Assembly: GCA_009746045.1 (NCBI GenBank)
Contig: RPFO01001483.1
Location: 1-20,000, forward strand
Reading direction: 5' to 3'
Length of the DNA stretch: 20,000 bases
DNA from: Mesostigma viride
Lineage: Eukaryota; Streptophyta; Mesostigmatophyceae; Mesostigmatales; Mesostigmataceae
The position numbers and the translations under genes were made by a program. Position 1 is the first letter of the stretch. Each line of letters begins with the position of its first letter. Of this stretch, positions 9,211-18,919 are shown piece after piece. A model generated the notes under the pieces. The model searched no databases. It was given only the letters and a program-made list of their open reading frames with translations, and was not told the origin of the DNA.

Positions 9211-12200
9211 GGTAAGCTGCTTAGACGCACAACTAATCACCTTGCGAACAGTAGTGCGGATCGTTCCATGTCGTGGTGGGCCATTTGCCCTTGGGACCCA
9301 GTGTACAGCATGCGTATGCAGGCACGCTTCTGCTTTGCTATGGATTGCGAAAGAGTTATTTACACTATGCAACCGTAGCAGTATCTCCCATAGTAAGTAT
9401 TATAAGTGTTTTAAATATTATGGGCATCCCGCGTGCGTGTCCATCTGTCGTCGCCTCCGCGCACTGTCCTTGCACAGCTGCGTCCGACCCCCTCATGGTC
9501 CGTACCCTCCGTGGCGAGAAGGTCGAGCGTCAGCCGGCTTGGATGATGCGCCAGGCTGGCCGCTACATGAAGGTGTACCAAGAGCTGTGCAAAAAGCACC
9601 CGACGTTCCGTGAGCGTTCGGAGAATGTGGACCTCGCCGTGGAGATCTCCCTGCAGCCATGGAGGGCGTTCAAGCCTGATGGGGTATGTTGGCCCCTCCT
9701 ATCTATCCTTTTTAAGATGACAATGCTTACGTCCGCCAAAGCTATTTTAGAAAAATGTTTATGAAATGTAGCAATTTGTATTGTAGGCTCCTGAGGCTTA
9801 AGGTTTGAGGCATCGCCATAAAAGTATGTGAATAATGTAGTGCGACTCTGGGACATACAGAACATGCGACATACTGGTCTCTGCAGATAGCATTCCACAT
9901 AGAAAACGATTCCAAGGTGACAGTTGTGATCATTCATAGCGGTACTTACAAAGAGGACTCATGAACGATGTATACACCTGTGTGTGGGTGTTCCTGTGTC
10001 TTGCACGGGCCGCACATCCGAAGCTTCTCACACTCTTCAACGCCTGTGGCAGTAGCCTTGTCATCGCAATGCCAGCATTCCAGCAGGCACAATGCCAGCG
10101 TTTCAGCGTGCCGTGATGTGCCGTGGAAGTTGTGCCCGTGACAACATCAGCGAGACGACTTGACAGCGATGTCTACGCCCTGCAACCGTGCTCAGACGTG
10201 TGGCGTCATCCTCTGACTTAAAGGGTTAAGCACTATCTTCTGGGATGCGCCATCCCTTGATGACCATTGATCAATGTGGCAATGTGGCATATTACTTCGG
10301 GCCAGGGTTGCTGTATGGTGGTAGATGCTGCCGTAAGCAGCCACGTGAGTGATCTACGTGCTTGTCACTATGAGGGAGGACCAGGTTTTGTTCACAGCAG
10401 CCTGCATTATGCACATGCTCTTATGCACGGCCATGTGGTAACGCTCAATAGTGTCAAGGCCACAATGCAGTTGGCGTATCTAACTAGAGAGACAGGAAAA
10501 CAGGGACCATTTGCAGGTTCAAATAGTTCCTTTATTGCCAGTGGGGCAGCCACCCCTTGCTCCATGGTGGCATCATGAGCCTGACACTGACACTGACACC
10601 GCCCTGAACGTAGGAGCTGATAACCTGGTAAAGGCCATCAGCACTGTGGTCACGCAGGGAGAGTGGGTGAAGGGGGCTGAAGGCAAGCGGGGTGAAGGGG
10701 GGTGGGGGAAAGAGCGGTTGCTTTGAGAAGTTGGTCAGTGAGCTTGCAGATCCGTCATCCATCTTGGCCCCCTAGCGGCACCGTAACCTCTCAGACCCTA
10801 CTCTTACTTCACTCGACTCATTGCTTGCGTCACACCAACAGCGTTCCCTGGCCTTGTCCCCTACCCACTGTCCACGCGTGCAACATCCCCCTATCACCCG
10901 GATCATGGCCGTGCATGGGCACAGCCTTGTCCAGATCTTCTGGAACCCCCAGCCCCTTATTCCCAAAGCTCCAACCCGTCTACTTCCCACGTGTACCTGG
11001 CTCGCATCCCACTCCTGCCGGCATATAACCCTTCCTCCCCCTCGAAACCCCCAACTGATGTCTCTTCGGCTCCATGCCTCCTCCCCCCACATCCCCCCTT
11101 TTCCCGCCCCCCAGGTGATCCTTTTCTCGGACATCCTGACCCCCCTGACGGGCATGAACATCCCCTTTGACATCCTGACGAACAAGGGCCCGGTGATCGA
11201 GCGCCCGATCCGCACGATGGAGGCGGTGCACGAGGTGCAGCCGCTGGTGCCGGAGGAGAGCACGCCCTACGTGGGCGCCGCGCTCAAGGCGCTGCGCGAG
11301 GAGGTGAGGCTGGGGAGGGGGAGGATTTGAAGGGTAGGGAAAAGGCAGAGTTCGGTGCTGCCCGAGAAGGTGAGGGCGGAATGAAAGTCTGGCGAGGTGG
11401 TGGGGTGAGGGGGGGAGTACCTGACGGAAAAGCGAACGATGAACCAAGGCGCTGCTCGAAGAGGAGAAGGGGACATTGGGGAAGTAGATAGCGCGAGGAA
11501 GGGAAGGGGGATGGGGGGGGGCAACGATGAGCTGAAGCGGACTCTGGAGCAAGGGGTTGTGCCAGGAGGCGAAGGATAGGGTGGAGGTGGAATGAGCAGA
11601 TGCGAGCGGGGACGGATAAGCTAGCTGGGGCCAGGGCGTTTGGGTGCAAGGGGGTTGGATCAGGAAAATGTTGCATGGGTGTGTCTGTGAGCGGGCGCAC
11701 GGGGTGGATGGGAGGGGGGGGGGGACGCAGAATTTGGGCGAAACCCCGGCTTGTCCAGGTAGCAAGAGGAACGCCGATCAGAAGACGATGGGGCAGGTGG
11801 CAGGCCTCACGTGTAGGGCGCTTGTCACCTGGCGCAGCCAGCAAGTGTACTGTGTGTATTGTGTTGTGCTGCGTTTTGTAAACTTTATCATTCTTGGGGG
11901 AGAATAGGGAAACGTTTCCAGAGTGTCCTTCCCCCCATCTCCCCCCTCCGAAGCGTCCCTGATCGCCGCATCTCGCTATGTTGGTATCACTTTGCAAGGT
12001 GACCATTGGGTACTTGTAGAGTATTAGCTTCTAGTGGTGGTGGCAATTCCATTGACCTGCTGTCGCCATCAACGCTTTTGGTTCGAAATCGATGAGCGCG
12101 TCGGTCCCTTGCTTGCTCTCCCCTGGCTCTCTTGTTGCGGGTGCCAGCTGTTCTGGGTGTGACTCTTTGCTCATATCTCATGTGAGCGCAAGGGGGTAGT

Positions 12201-13396
12201 GGACATGGGCGAAAGGGGGGGTGGCGGGGACGGCCAGCCCGCGAAGCTGGAAGCCAGCCCACCTGTCATGCGATGCTGGTGGAGGGTACGAGCTTGCTGC
12301 GTTCTGAGGTGTCCCTTGTAGCACCCACGCTGCGCACTTGTCCCGCGATATTGTCCGTCCACACATGTTTTGCTTCCCCTGCTTGCGCTCCTGTCCCCAC
12401 GGCTCCTTGTCATTTCCACTGGTTGATGGCACGTGCGGCTGAGCCCGGCCGCCCCGAGCTTTTATATCTATATTTATTTATTTATTTATTAATGTCTGGA
12501 GGGTTCTTCTTTTCGGGGTTTAATTTCCCTCTGTTGCATGCCATTCTAACCTCCGTAATTTATCATTCTCAATGAATATATAGAGAGCTTATGGTATTAT
12601 AGCTCTCTCTTTGTCTTATCAAAGCTTCCTCTCGACCCAGAACTTCCACTATACACGCACAGTAGTTGGTCATGTCACACAGCACAACTCTCATGTACTA
12701 GGCATGTGCACCCTTGCGCTCGAACGCTCGTCTTCCGTCCCCCAGGTGGGCAACCAGTCGACCGTGCTAGGCTTTGTGGGCGCGCCGTTCACGCTCGCGT
12801 CCTACATCGTTGAGGGCGGCTCGTCCAAGCACTACCTGACCGTGAAGCGCCTCGCGTTCGAGCAGCCCGCGGTGCTCAAAGCCCTCCTGGCCAAGCTGGC
12901 GGCGTCCGTGACCACGTACGTGCGCTATCAGGCTGACTGCGGTGCGCAGGCCGTCCAGATCTTCGACTCGTGGGGCGCGCACCTGACCCCAGCCGACTTC
13001 GACGAGTTCTGCCTGCCCTACATCCAGCAGATTGTGCGCGACGTCAAGACGACGCACCCGAGCCTGCCCCTCATCATGTACATCTCGGGCTCGGGCGGCC
13101 TCATCGAGCGCATGAAGGCGACTGGCTGCGACGTCGTCTCCCTCGACTGGTCCATCGACATGGTCGACGCGCGCAAGCGGCTCGGCCACGCCACCATGGT
13201 GCAGGGCAACCTGGACCCCGCGCACCTGTTTGGCCCGCCCGAGTTCATCGAGGCCAAGGTCAAGGAGGTGATCTCCAAGGCCGGCGGGCGCGGCCACGTG
13301 ATGAACCTGGGACACGGCGTGTACCCGAACACGCCTGAGGCGGCCGTCGCGAAGTACTTCGAGGTCGCGCAGAACACCCCGAGTCCCAACTGGTAA
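9064..13396 (+). CDS. UROD (hemE): Uroporphyrinogen decarboxylase, chloroplast-type, four exons
   Basis: Decarboxylates the four acetate side chains of uroporphyrinogen III to give coproporphyrinogen III in heme and chlorophyll synthesis. Exons 9064-9211, 9478-9683, 11115-11303, 12746-13396; 1194 nt, 397 residues, stop TAA. The introns are GT-AG and the joined frame is continuous (intron 1 phase 1, others phase 0). Family signatures: MRQAGRY (73-79, with both substrate-binding Arg), FSDIL (Asp about 124), the [17 protein letters not shown] region (Tyr about 201), FDSW (Ser about 256) and NLGHGVYP (His about 371). All key residues are present. Residues 1-49 are basic, rich in Ala, Ser and Gln, poor in acids, and end near VCAA, as in algal chloroplast transit peptides; mature enzymes of this family start near the [11 protein letters not shown] segment. 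The sequence resembles plant and algal plastid UROD more than the animal cytosolic form. The ATG at 9064 is the first in frame and gives the transit peptide. Confidence 0.96.
9684..11114 (+). other. UROD intron 2 (1431 bp)
   Basis: Donor GGG|GTATGT, acceptor CCCCCAG|GTG. Largely unique sequence without recognisable genes. The last 300 bases are strongly pyrimidine-rich. A 10-mer, CCTCCCCCTC (11034-11043), is exactly complementary to GAGGGGGAGG (11315-11324) just beyond exon 3. Confidence 0.8.
11304..12745 (+). other. UROD intron 3 (1442 bp) with purine-rich start and decoy donors
   Basis: Donor GAG|GTGAGG, acceptor CCCCCAG|GTG. The first 400 bases are purine-rich. They contain diverged echoes of the exon 3 end and its donor: GGTGCTGCCCGAGAAGGTGAG near 11358 and AAGGCGCTGCTCGAAGAGG near 11446. 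A TTTA repeat lies at 12470-12490. No gene recognised inside. Confidence 0.75.
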
Positions 13397-13663
13397 AGAG
13401 AGGATGACGATGATGTACGGGGGGAGGGAGGCCATGGACAAGGGCCGGGTAAAGTCAGGCATCATGGTGCCAGGGCAGGGCATAGGATGGCCGTCAGGTT
13501 GGCATGAGAGGACCACCAGAGGGGCATCTTCTTCGACATGCCCATGAGCGTGGCGGCGAGGCCCAGGGATGTCTTCCACACAGCGTTTTGGGAATGGGAG
13601 GCCAAAGGTTGCAATATTTTTCTTGGGCCCCTGATTTGTGGTCAAACATGCCCACGGGCATTG

Positions 13664-13669
13664 AATAAA
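13664..13669 (+). terminator. candidate polyadenylation signal of UROD
   Basis: AATAAA lies 268 bp after the UROD stop, followed about 10-20 bp later by GT-rich GGTGGTGTTCGTGTAG. This would give a 3' UTR of about 290 bp. Many chlorophycean genes use TGTAA instead, and I saw none nearby, so the call is tentative. Confidence 0.4.
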
Positions 13670-13696
13670 CGTGGCTGGTGGTGTTCGTGTAGCGCC

Positions 13697-14140
13697 GATT
13701 AGGGTAGTCCAGGTAGCTCCTGCCTGCTTCCCCCTTTGGGGGTTGCGAGACGTAGAGTGAGCTTAGTAATACATTGTTTCCCAGTTGTCAATGGCATGGT
13801 AGTTTGGCAAACTACAGGTCTTGATTCGCCTGTGCTTGGGATGATCCAATTTTGCACCCATTTCCCAGTCAGTACCCTCTTTGCGTACAGCGCCATGGCT
13901 TGCTATCGGACACTCGGCATCGGTGGAACGAAAGGGGTCTGCCTCTTCCGTGTTGAATAATTTATCTGTGCATGGTTGGATGGTAATGACCATGGTTTCA
14001 TCAGCACGTGAGCTGGTCAGGGTTATATCAATAATAATAAATAAGTGCCCTCTGGGCTACAAGTACTTACATCAATATTTAATAATTTAGTTGTATCACT
14101 AAACAATGCAAACGGGACGTGTAATTAATCGACCACGTGT
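13697..14140. other. intergenic / probable mobile-element sequence, unidentified
   Basis: No gene recognised; short open frames on both strands show no conserved content. It contains the short palindrome GTAGTTTG-G-CAAACTAC (13799-13815). Its right end runs into a TTAA-repeat tail, so at least its last part may be the 3' end of an inserted element. Confidence 0.4.
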
Positions 14141-14154
14141 AATTAATTAATTAA
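14116..14154 (+). repeat. retroelement-like 3' end: ACGTG hairpin plus TTAA tail
   Basis: The sequence reads GACGTG, nine AT-rich bases, CGACCACGTGT and then an AATT/TTAA run (14141-14154). The element end at 19486-19525 has the same layout: CACGTGACGCAGTCACGTG followed by a TTAA repeat. I infer the 3' end of a plus-strand element inserted into the RT remnant that follows at 14155. No matching 5' target duplication was found. Confidence 0.4.
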
Positions 14155-14443
14155 GGCACAAGGAAACAAGCGGGCCAGCCAGCTGGCAGCCAGACTCTTA
14201 GCCAAGAAGGGCTGGCGTACGGCTGTCTATCATATAAGCGCAATTAAGGATCCTAAATATCAGCAAATTCCTTTTATTCGCTACCCCGATATTCACAGTC
14301 TCCTTTCCCACACAGCAAAATATGGCGTTGTTCTTAGTCAGTTGCATCGTTTTTCCCGTCTTTGTTCTTATCGTGTCGATTTCATCACAGCTCTTGTCGA
14401 ACTGAGATTGCATCGTTTGTTGGTCAAAGACTATGATCGACCG
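14155..14443 (+). pseudogene. reverse transcriptase C-terminal remnant, part 1
   Basis: One open frame, continuing from the preceding tail, encodes a stretch containing IPFIRYPDIHSLLSHTAKYG, then VVLSQLHRFSRLCS, DFITALVEL and LVKDYDRP. The order (conserved basic segment, SQLHRF-RLCS, DF, then a final K-x-Y before a helix) resembles the C-terminal part of Penelope-like and related algal reverse transcriptases, as I remember them. The catalytic palm is absent. The frame is broken at 14444 by an insertion and resumes at 19537 (see part 2). An exact 11-bp duplication, ATGATCGACCG, marks both sides of the break. Family call uncertain; that it is an RT C-terminus is a moderate inference. Confidence 0.45.
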
Positions 14444-14544
14444 TGGACTTTTCGTGATAGACTCGGCATTAATTAATTAAATGATTAGAAACATAACTCC
14501 GTTGGGAGTACATGTAGCACATATCCCTGAGAAGGGGCATATGG

Positions 14545-14603
14545 CGGACCGGCACTGAACGCAAATGGTTTTCACCTTTACGGCGTGCCTGATCAGAATA
14601 TGG
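14545..14603. repeat. 59-bp insertion with ATATGG direct repeats
   Basis: The related copies at 5231 and 19285 read straight through GGGGCATATGGCTTT. Here 53 extra bases stand between ATATGG (14539-14544) and a second ATATGG (14598-14603). The extra bases match 1628-1682 on the opposite strand. This is either insertion of a very small element with a 6-bp duplication, or retention of a segment deleted from the other copies. Confidence 0.7.
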
Positions 14604-15027
14604 CTTTTAATACATTCTGGGCTACTGACTTCCTGCAAGGGTGGGAATGTAAGCTACCCTTGCTCTAGGTGCACCAGCCGGCACCTGCACCCTCATGATC
14701 TTCACACTATGCCCAGCTAAGGGGGAGTATGTCATGTGGGGGAAGATCATCATAGCTATACAAGTTCTTGGACGTTTGGAATCATGCATGGCATGGCTAA
14801 CGTGATGACTGACTAGCTAGACCTTTTCAGTGGTTTTCCATTTGCGGGTATTTCCTCGTAAATGGTGGGAGAGCGATCGCAGCAATGGTGCTCACCACTA
14901 GACACTCCCGGCCAGTTAGGCTCGAAACACACGCCCTGATCAAGCATGCTGTTTCCGGCCCCACCGTCTAGGTCATCTAGTCGCTCTACACGTAAGCCAG
15001 CCATAATTTCAATGCTCAAGGATACAC

Positions 15028-16830
15028 GAGGCGGCGGTCGGTGCCGACCACCTTTCTGCTGAGCTGTTGAAGACCCCTGATCCGGCGGTTAGGGATCTTC
15101 TGCTGGCGCTAGAGCTGCAACCGTGTCCTGCTCTCTGACGCGAGCCTCCGCCTGCTGAGTGGCAGACGGCCATCCGCGTCATCATGCATGCTGTACAAGA
15201 AGGGCTCTGCTGCTGACCCTGGTAACTACCGGGGTGTCTGCCTCCAGAGCGCCGCGCTGAAGGTCTTCATGCGCATGATGCTGCACAGGCTCCGCGCCGC
15301 GCTGGACCCACACCTGGGTGAGTCTCATATGGGTTTCCGTCGTGCATGGTCGTAACACTGTCATGGCTGTGTTTGTTGCGCGCCAGTTGATGGAGGAGGT
15401 GCGTCGCCTTCCCCCTGACAGTCTGCCGCTGGTCTTCATTTTTGTTGACTATATCAAGGCCTTTGACACGGTTCTCTGGGAGGCTCTTTGGGCCATCCTA
15501 GCTCTGTCCAGATCGGGTACCACCTGCGTTTATTGCTGCCATTCGCCGACTGTATGAGGGCTCACAGGCAGTAGTGCGGACTGCGGAAGGCACCACCCCA
15601 CCATTCCCCCTTCACCACGGGGTGTGGCAAGGTTGTGTCCTGTCCCCATACCTGTTCATTATTGTCGTGGATCACGTCATGCGCCGGGCACGTGCGCGCT
15701 TTACTGCTCTTAAGGGGTTCGAGCCTGGCTTGGACATCCTTAACGAGAGCGCGCACGGCGGGGTTAATTACACCTGGTTACCGCCTGGCCGACCTGATTT
15801 ATGCGGATGACACCACCCTCATCGAGAGCCCCGAGCACATTCAGACCTGGCTGGACTGTCTGGGCCTGGAGGCGCGGGCTGTGGGGTTGGAGATTAGTGT
15901 CAAAACTGAGGCGATGGTGATTGGGGCCTCCAGTACACCACCGCTGCCGCGCCTGCTCGACGGGACGGAGGTCCCGTAATTCCGCGATCGCTTCAAACTG
16001 TTGGGGAGTTGGCTTCCTGACACTGCAGACGATGTGGACACCCGCATCGGCCGGCCTGGCCTGGGCCAGGCTCCGTTCGCTCAACACCTACTGGCGCTCG
16101 AAGGGCCTGGGCGAGCATCGCAAGCGCATGCTCTTCAAGGTCCTCGTCCTCACGGTGCTCACGTATGGCGCCGAGGCGTGGACAATCACACCCAAACTGG
16201 CAGCTAGGCTCAACGGCACGGTTTACAGGATGCTCCGACAGGTCCTTAACGTAGGGTTTTCTGAGCGCCCGTCATCAGAATCTTTGTATCATGGTATGCC
16301 TCGTATTTCGGACGAGATTAGGCAGCGTAGGATAGCATTTGTAGGACACAGGTCTTGCTCGCACCAGCCAGGTCGACACCGCCCTTGGTCTGGCCGGCCC
16401 ACAGCGGCTTGGCCAGCCAGGGCGACACATTCTGACCTAGCCTGGCCCCAAGGGCATTCCCAAAAGGGTAGGGAAACCTCTCACAAACTACATCCAGATG
16501 TTGCTGGACGACCTAGTGGTCCCAGCCTGGGCAGTTTGAACACCGTATCCACTCTCTCTCCCGTCTTTGGACTGCCATGCAGGACAAGACGCGGTACGTG
16601 GCAGAAGATTGTCAAGGCTCGCACGCCCGACCCTGTGGGCAAGCCCCCTCCCCCCAAGAGGAGGAGGCGTTTTGATGAGTACGTAGCCGTAGTTAGGATT
16701 TTCTAGACTAGATAGCTTAGATTTAGGTTAGTTCGATTACGCGGCTTCCTCCACTCCACCCATCCATCATGGAATATGTGCTACATGATCTCCCAACGGA
16801 GGCATGTTATAATTTAATTTAATTTAATTT
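15028..16830 (+). mobile_element. 5'-truncated LINE with RT, 10-bp target duplication
   Basis: The exact 10-bp repeat AAGGATACAC lies at 15018-15027 and again at 16831-16840, directly after the tail. The left end begins at the endonuclease-RT junction (the GADHLSAELLK segment). The body is an RT pseudogene. After 16706 follows a ~60-bp 3' UTR, then ATATGTGCTACAT, a CTCCCAACGGAG hairpin, ATGTT and a TTTAA repeat tail (about 16809-16830). The insertion lies in the ORF1 element in the opposite orientation. Confidence 0.85.
15037..16672 (+). pseudogene. non-LTR reverse transcriptase, frameshifted
   Basis: Recognisable blocks in order: GADHLSAELLK; EWQTAIRVIM then YKKGSAADPGNYRGV (about 15193); GFR (15330); FVDYIKAFDTVLWEALW, the palm motif with the first catalytic Asp (15440-15490); PFPLHHGVWQGCVLSPYLF (15600-15655); YADDTTLIE, the catalytic YADD box (15800-15825); RFKLLGSWLPD (15985); and the thumb region with LNTYWRSKGLGEHRKRML and YGAEAW (16080-16185). 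Near 16600 lies WQKIVKAR. The frame changes at about 15140, 15335, 15515, 15770, 16055 and after 16430, and TAA at 15977-15979 interrupts it. No intact enzyme can be made. Endonuclease and N-terminus are lost by 5' truncation. It is a clear LINE RT; the clade is not assigned. Confidence 0.9.
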
Positions 16831-16870
16831 AAGGATACACATTTCCATCACCATTCATCTTCATCATCCT

Positions 16871-16957
16871 GAACGACTCGAACACGCGGACAAGATAACG
16901 GCAGGCTCGAGCTACCATGGTCCGGATTCTCCCGATTTCTGGCCTGCGCTGGTTGCC
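16871..16957. repeat. 87-bp direct repeat, left copy (partner 18690-18776)
   Basis: GAACGACTCG through GGCCTGCGCTGGTTG recurs at 18690-18776 in the same orientation with about two mismatches, and looser similarity runs on for 20 bp. On the minus-strand element this copy lies in a block that is extra relative to the 3'-end copy at 18920. The partner lies in the leader near the 5' end. Confidence 0.9.
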
Positions 16958-17189
16958 CTCCTTGATACAAGATCTAGCGCATGGCTTCTCGAAAGAGAGC
17001 ATCTCTCTGCATGGCATAGCATGGCTAAATTCTTAATGCGACATCCATGGGGGTCCCATTATAGGCAGGGCGTGGCTAAATTCTGAAGGCATCATCCATG
17101 CGGGGGCCATTATTATGGGCGCATATGCGCGTGGGCCACATGCTAGGCTAAGCCTGACTAATCTACACTACTGGTATATATTCCCTAGC

Positions 17190-18510
17190 TAGTCTGAGGT
17201 GGCAGGGGGGGCCTGCCAGGGCTTGTGGTCAACGTGTCCAGATGACCGCCCCCCTTCAGTATACCGGCTTCCCCCTTGCGCTCTGCCGGAGCTGAAGGTA
17301 GGTCGGCCATAGCTCGCGTCAGCCGGTGCCGCTGTTGCTGGGCCAGGGTCAAGTCGTCGACTCGTCGTCCAGCGTGAAGCGAGTCCCCGAGAGCTTCTTG
17401 CGGCATTTAAGGAACGCCAGCTTGTCCGCCTTGTACTTAAAGGTGAGGAGCACGGGTGCCGGGCCAGCCTTATTACCCCGCGCGCGGGGGAGGCGGACAG
17501 CCGACATGTCCAGCTCACCAGTGAGTAGCATGGGGGCAAAAATGTCGCGCTTAAATGCCTCAAGAAGGCTCGTGGAGGTCTCACCTGCCGGCTGGTCGAA
17601 GTGCTTGACGATGACATTGTGGCTGCGCCGGGCGATGTCGGCTTCCTCGCGAAGGTCGAGGGCTTGTTGCTTGAGTTGTGCCGTGATGGTGGAGGTGGTG
17701 GAGGTGCATGGTGTGCTGCCGTTAAGCAAGTCCGCCCAGGTGGAGGGAGCATCGCCGGCCGGGCCAGCAGGCGCCGGCTGCATGGGCGGCGATGTCCTTC
17801 ACCGCCTGGGCGGTGAGGCCGGCGGTGTCATGCAAGCGCTCAAGGGCGGTGGCGGTGGCTTGAAGGCGTTGGTCGAGGTCGAGGAGCTGGGCTTTGATGT
17901 CGGCAGTGGAGGCGGAAATGGCAGTGGAGGTGGCGGTGAGGTGAGGAACTTCAGCAGCCAGCGGGCCACCCATTGCTGCGACGTCGGCAGCAAGGGGGGT
18001 CACGTGCTGCTGGAAGGCTTCCATGAGGATGGAACGGAGGGTGGGGGCGGAGATGGATATGGAGCCCAGATCTCGCCGTCAGAGCGCTGGAGAAGGGAGT
18101 GCGCGGGGCGGGGGGAGCCGAAAACCATGCTGACGTTGTGCCAGCGACGGCCGTCGGTGACGAGGAGGCGTCTGGTGGCGTGGATATGGATGCACAAGTC
18201 GTAAAGCGAGGCGTAGTCCCCGTAGAAGATGCAGTCCAGAGCAGCGGACGGAGACATGTTGGTCCAGTCGTGATCATCGACCTGGAAAGGTTTGAGCCGA
18301 AAGCGCGGTTCCGATCGAGGGGCGTGAAGAACCTCCTGTTTTGTCGGCTGAGCGGGCGCGTTTAGGGTCAGGCGATGCCGATGGCGAGGCATTGAGGCCG
18401 GGAGGTTGCTGGGTGACCACCAGTGCACGACTAGTGTCACCGCTGCCTGCCGCCGGATCTGGCGAAGCGGCAGCCTCAGCTGCCGCATTGTCAAAGCTAG
18501 GCGAGCGCAT
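17190..18510 (-). pseudogene. LINE ORF1p-like protein, frameshifted
   Basis: Minus-strand reading from ATG at 18510, in several frames. An N-terminal Pro/Ser/Ala-rich part (18510 to about 18320) is followed by a segment with CIFYGDYASLYDLCIHIHAT (about 18245-18185). Next come a coiled-coil stretch, IKAQLLDLDQRLQATATALE (about 17900-17840), then NVIVKHFDQ (about 17620-17590), then PVLLTFKYKADKLAFLKCRK and LSGTRFTLDDE (17460-17355), and in another frame LTLAQQQRHRLTRAMADL. Coiled coil, RRM-like region and a C-terminal domain with 'KLxGTxxxLDD-LTxxQ' is the layout of L1-type ORF1p, an RNA-binding nucleic-acid chaperone. At least four frame changes occur (near 18300, 18060, 17785 and 17360). It is the only coding region I found in the minus-strand element. 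Confidence 0.65.
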
Positions 18511-18689
18511 CCGCCAAACTGCGTTGCGTCGACAGGCGTTTGCTCGTCATGTATTGCGTTTTAGATTCGGAAAATTATATCAGCATGTGCGTCTTAGAAA
18601 GACGAAGCGATAGTGATATTCACGGCTAAATTCGGTGCTCAAACGTGAAAGTTATGAGCTCCGCCGTCAGCCATGGCTATTATACCTCG

Positions 18690-18776
18690 TGAACGACTCG
18701 AAAACGCGGAAAAGATAACGGCAGGCTCGAGCTACCATGGTCCGGATTCTCCCGATTTCTGGCCTGCGCTGGTTGT
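18690..18776. repeat. 87-bp direct repeat, right copy
   Basis: Partner of 16871-16957 in the same orientation. It sits about 46 bp inside the 5' end of the minus-strand ORF1 element (18822), i.e. in its leader. The duplicate in the downstream block may come from a second copy of this leader. Confidence 0.9.
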
Positions 18777-18919
18777 CTCTTTGATTATACCTCGTGGCTC
18801 GTGGCTCGTGACCTGATTCATGAGACTCGGCATGGACATATGTGCTACACTACACGTGACGGGCTCACACCCGGGCAGCCTCCTGGTTTGTCTGTAATAT
18901 GGAGGCAGATGGTGCGCAA

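Larger units (their letters stand above)
14470..18822 (-). mobile_element. ORF1-only non-LTR retroelement (HAL1-like), minus strand
   Basis: An exact 11-bp repeat, AGACTCGGCAT, flanks it (14459-14469 and 18823-18833). On the minus strand it has a ~310-bp leader, an ORF1 pseudogene (18510 to about 17190), a 3' UTR (17104-16972 and 14757-14470), the CTCC-CAAC-GGAG hairpin and a TTAA tail. No RT is found on this strand. After removing the nested LINE (15028-16840) it is about 2.5 kb. The 366-bp copy at 18920-19285 matches its 3' UTR over the full length, except for an extra 59 bp at 14545-14603 and a ~0.4-kb extra block between 16971 and 14758 that carries ATACAAG at both edges. An element with ORF1 but no ORF2 parallels mammalian HAL1; internal loss of ORF2 is the alternative. 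Confidence 0.65.

Noticed and set aside
10980-12006. Long proline/serine-rich minus-strand open frames in UROD introns 2-3
   Set aside because: Antisense of purine-rich intron sequence; no domain and overlaps exon 3 antisense.
12767-13645. 292-codon minus-strand open frame opposite UROD exon 4
   Set aside because: A shadow of the GC-rich third positions of UROD on the other strand.
14813-15019. 68-codon minus-strand open frame next to the LINE insertion
   Set aside because: It does not continue in frame across the LINE when the insertion is removed, and shows no recognisable family.
15028-18822. Single LINE with an inverted 5' half (twin priming) joining the RT and ORF1 parts
   Set aside because: The two parts are tail-to-tail, not in the arrangement twin priming gives, and the RT part has its own complete 10-bp target duplication.
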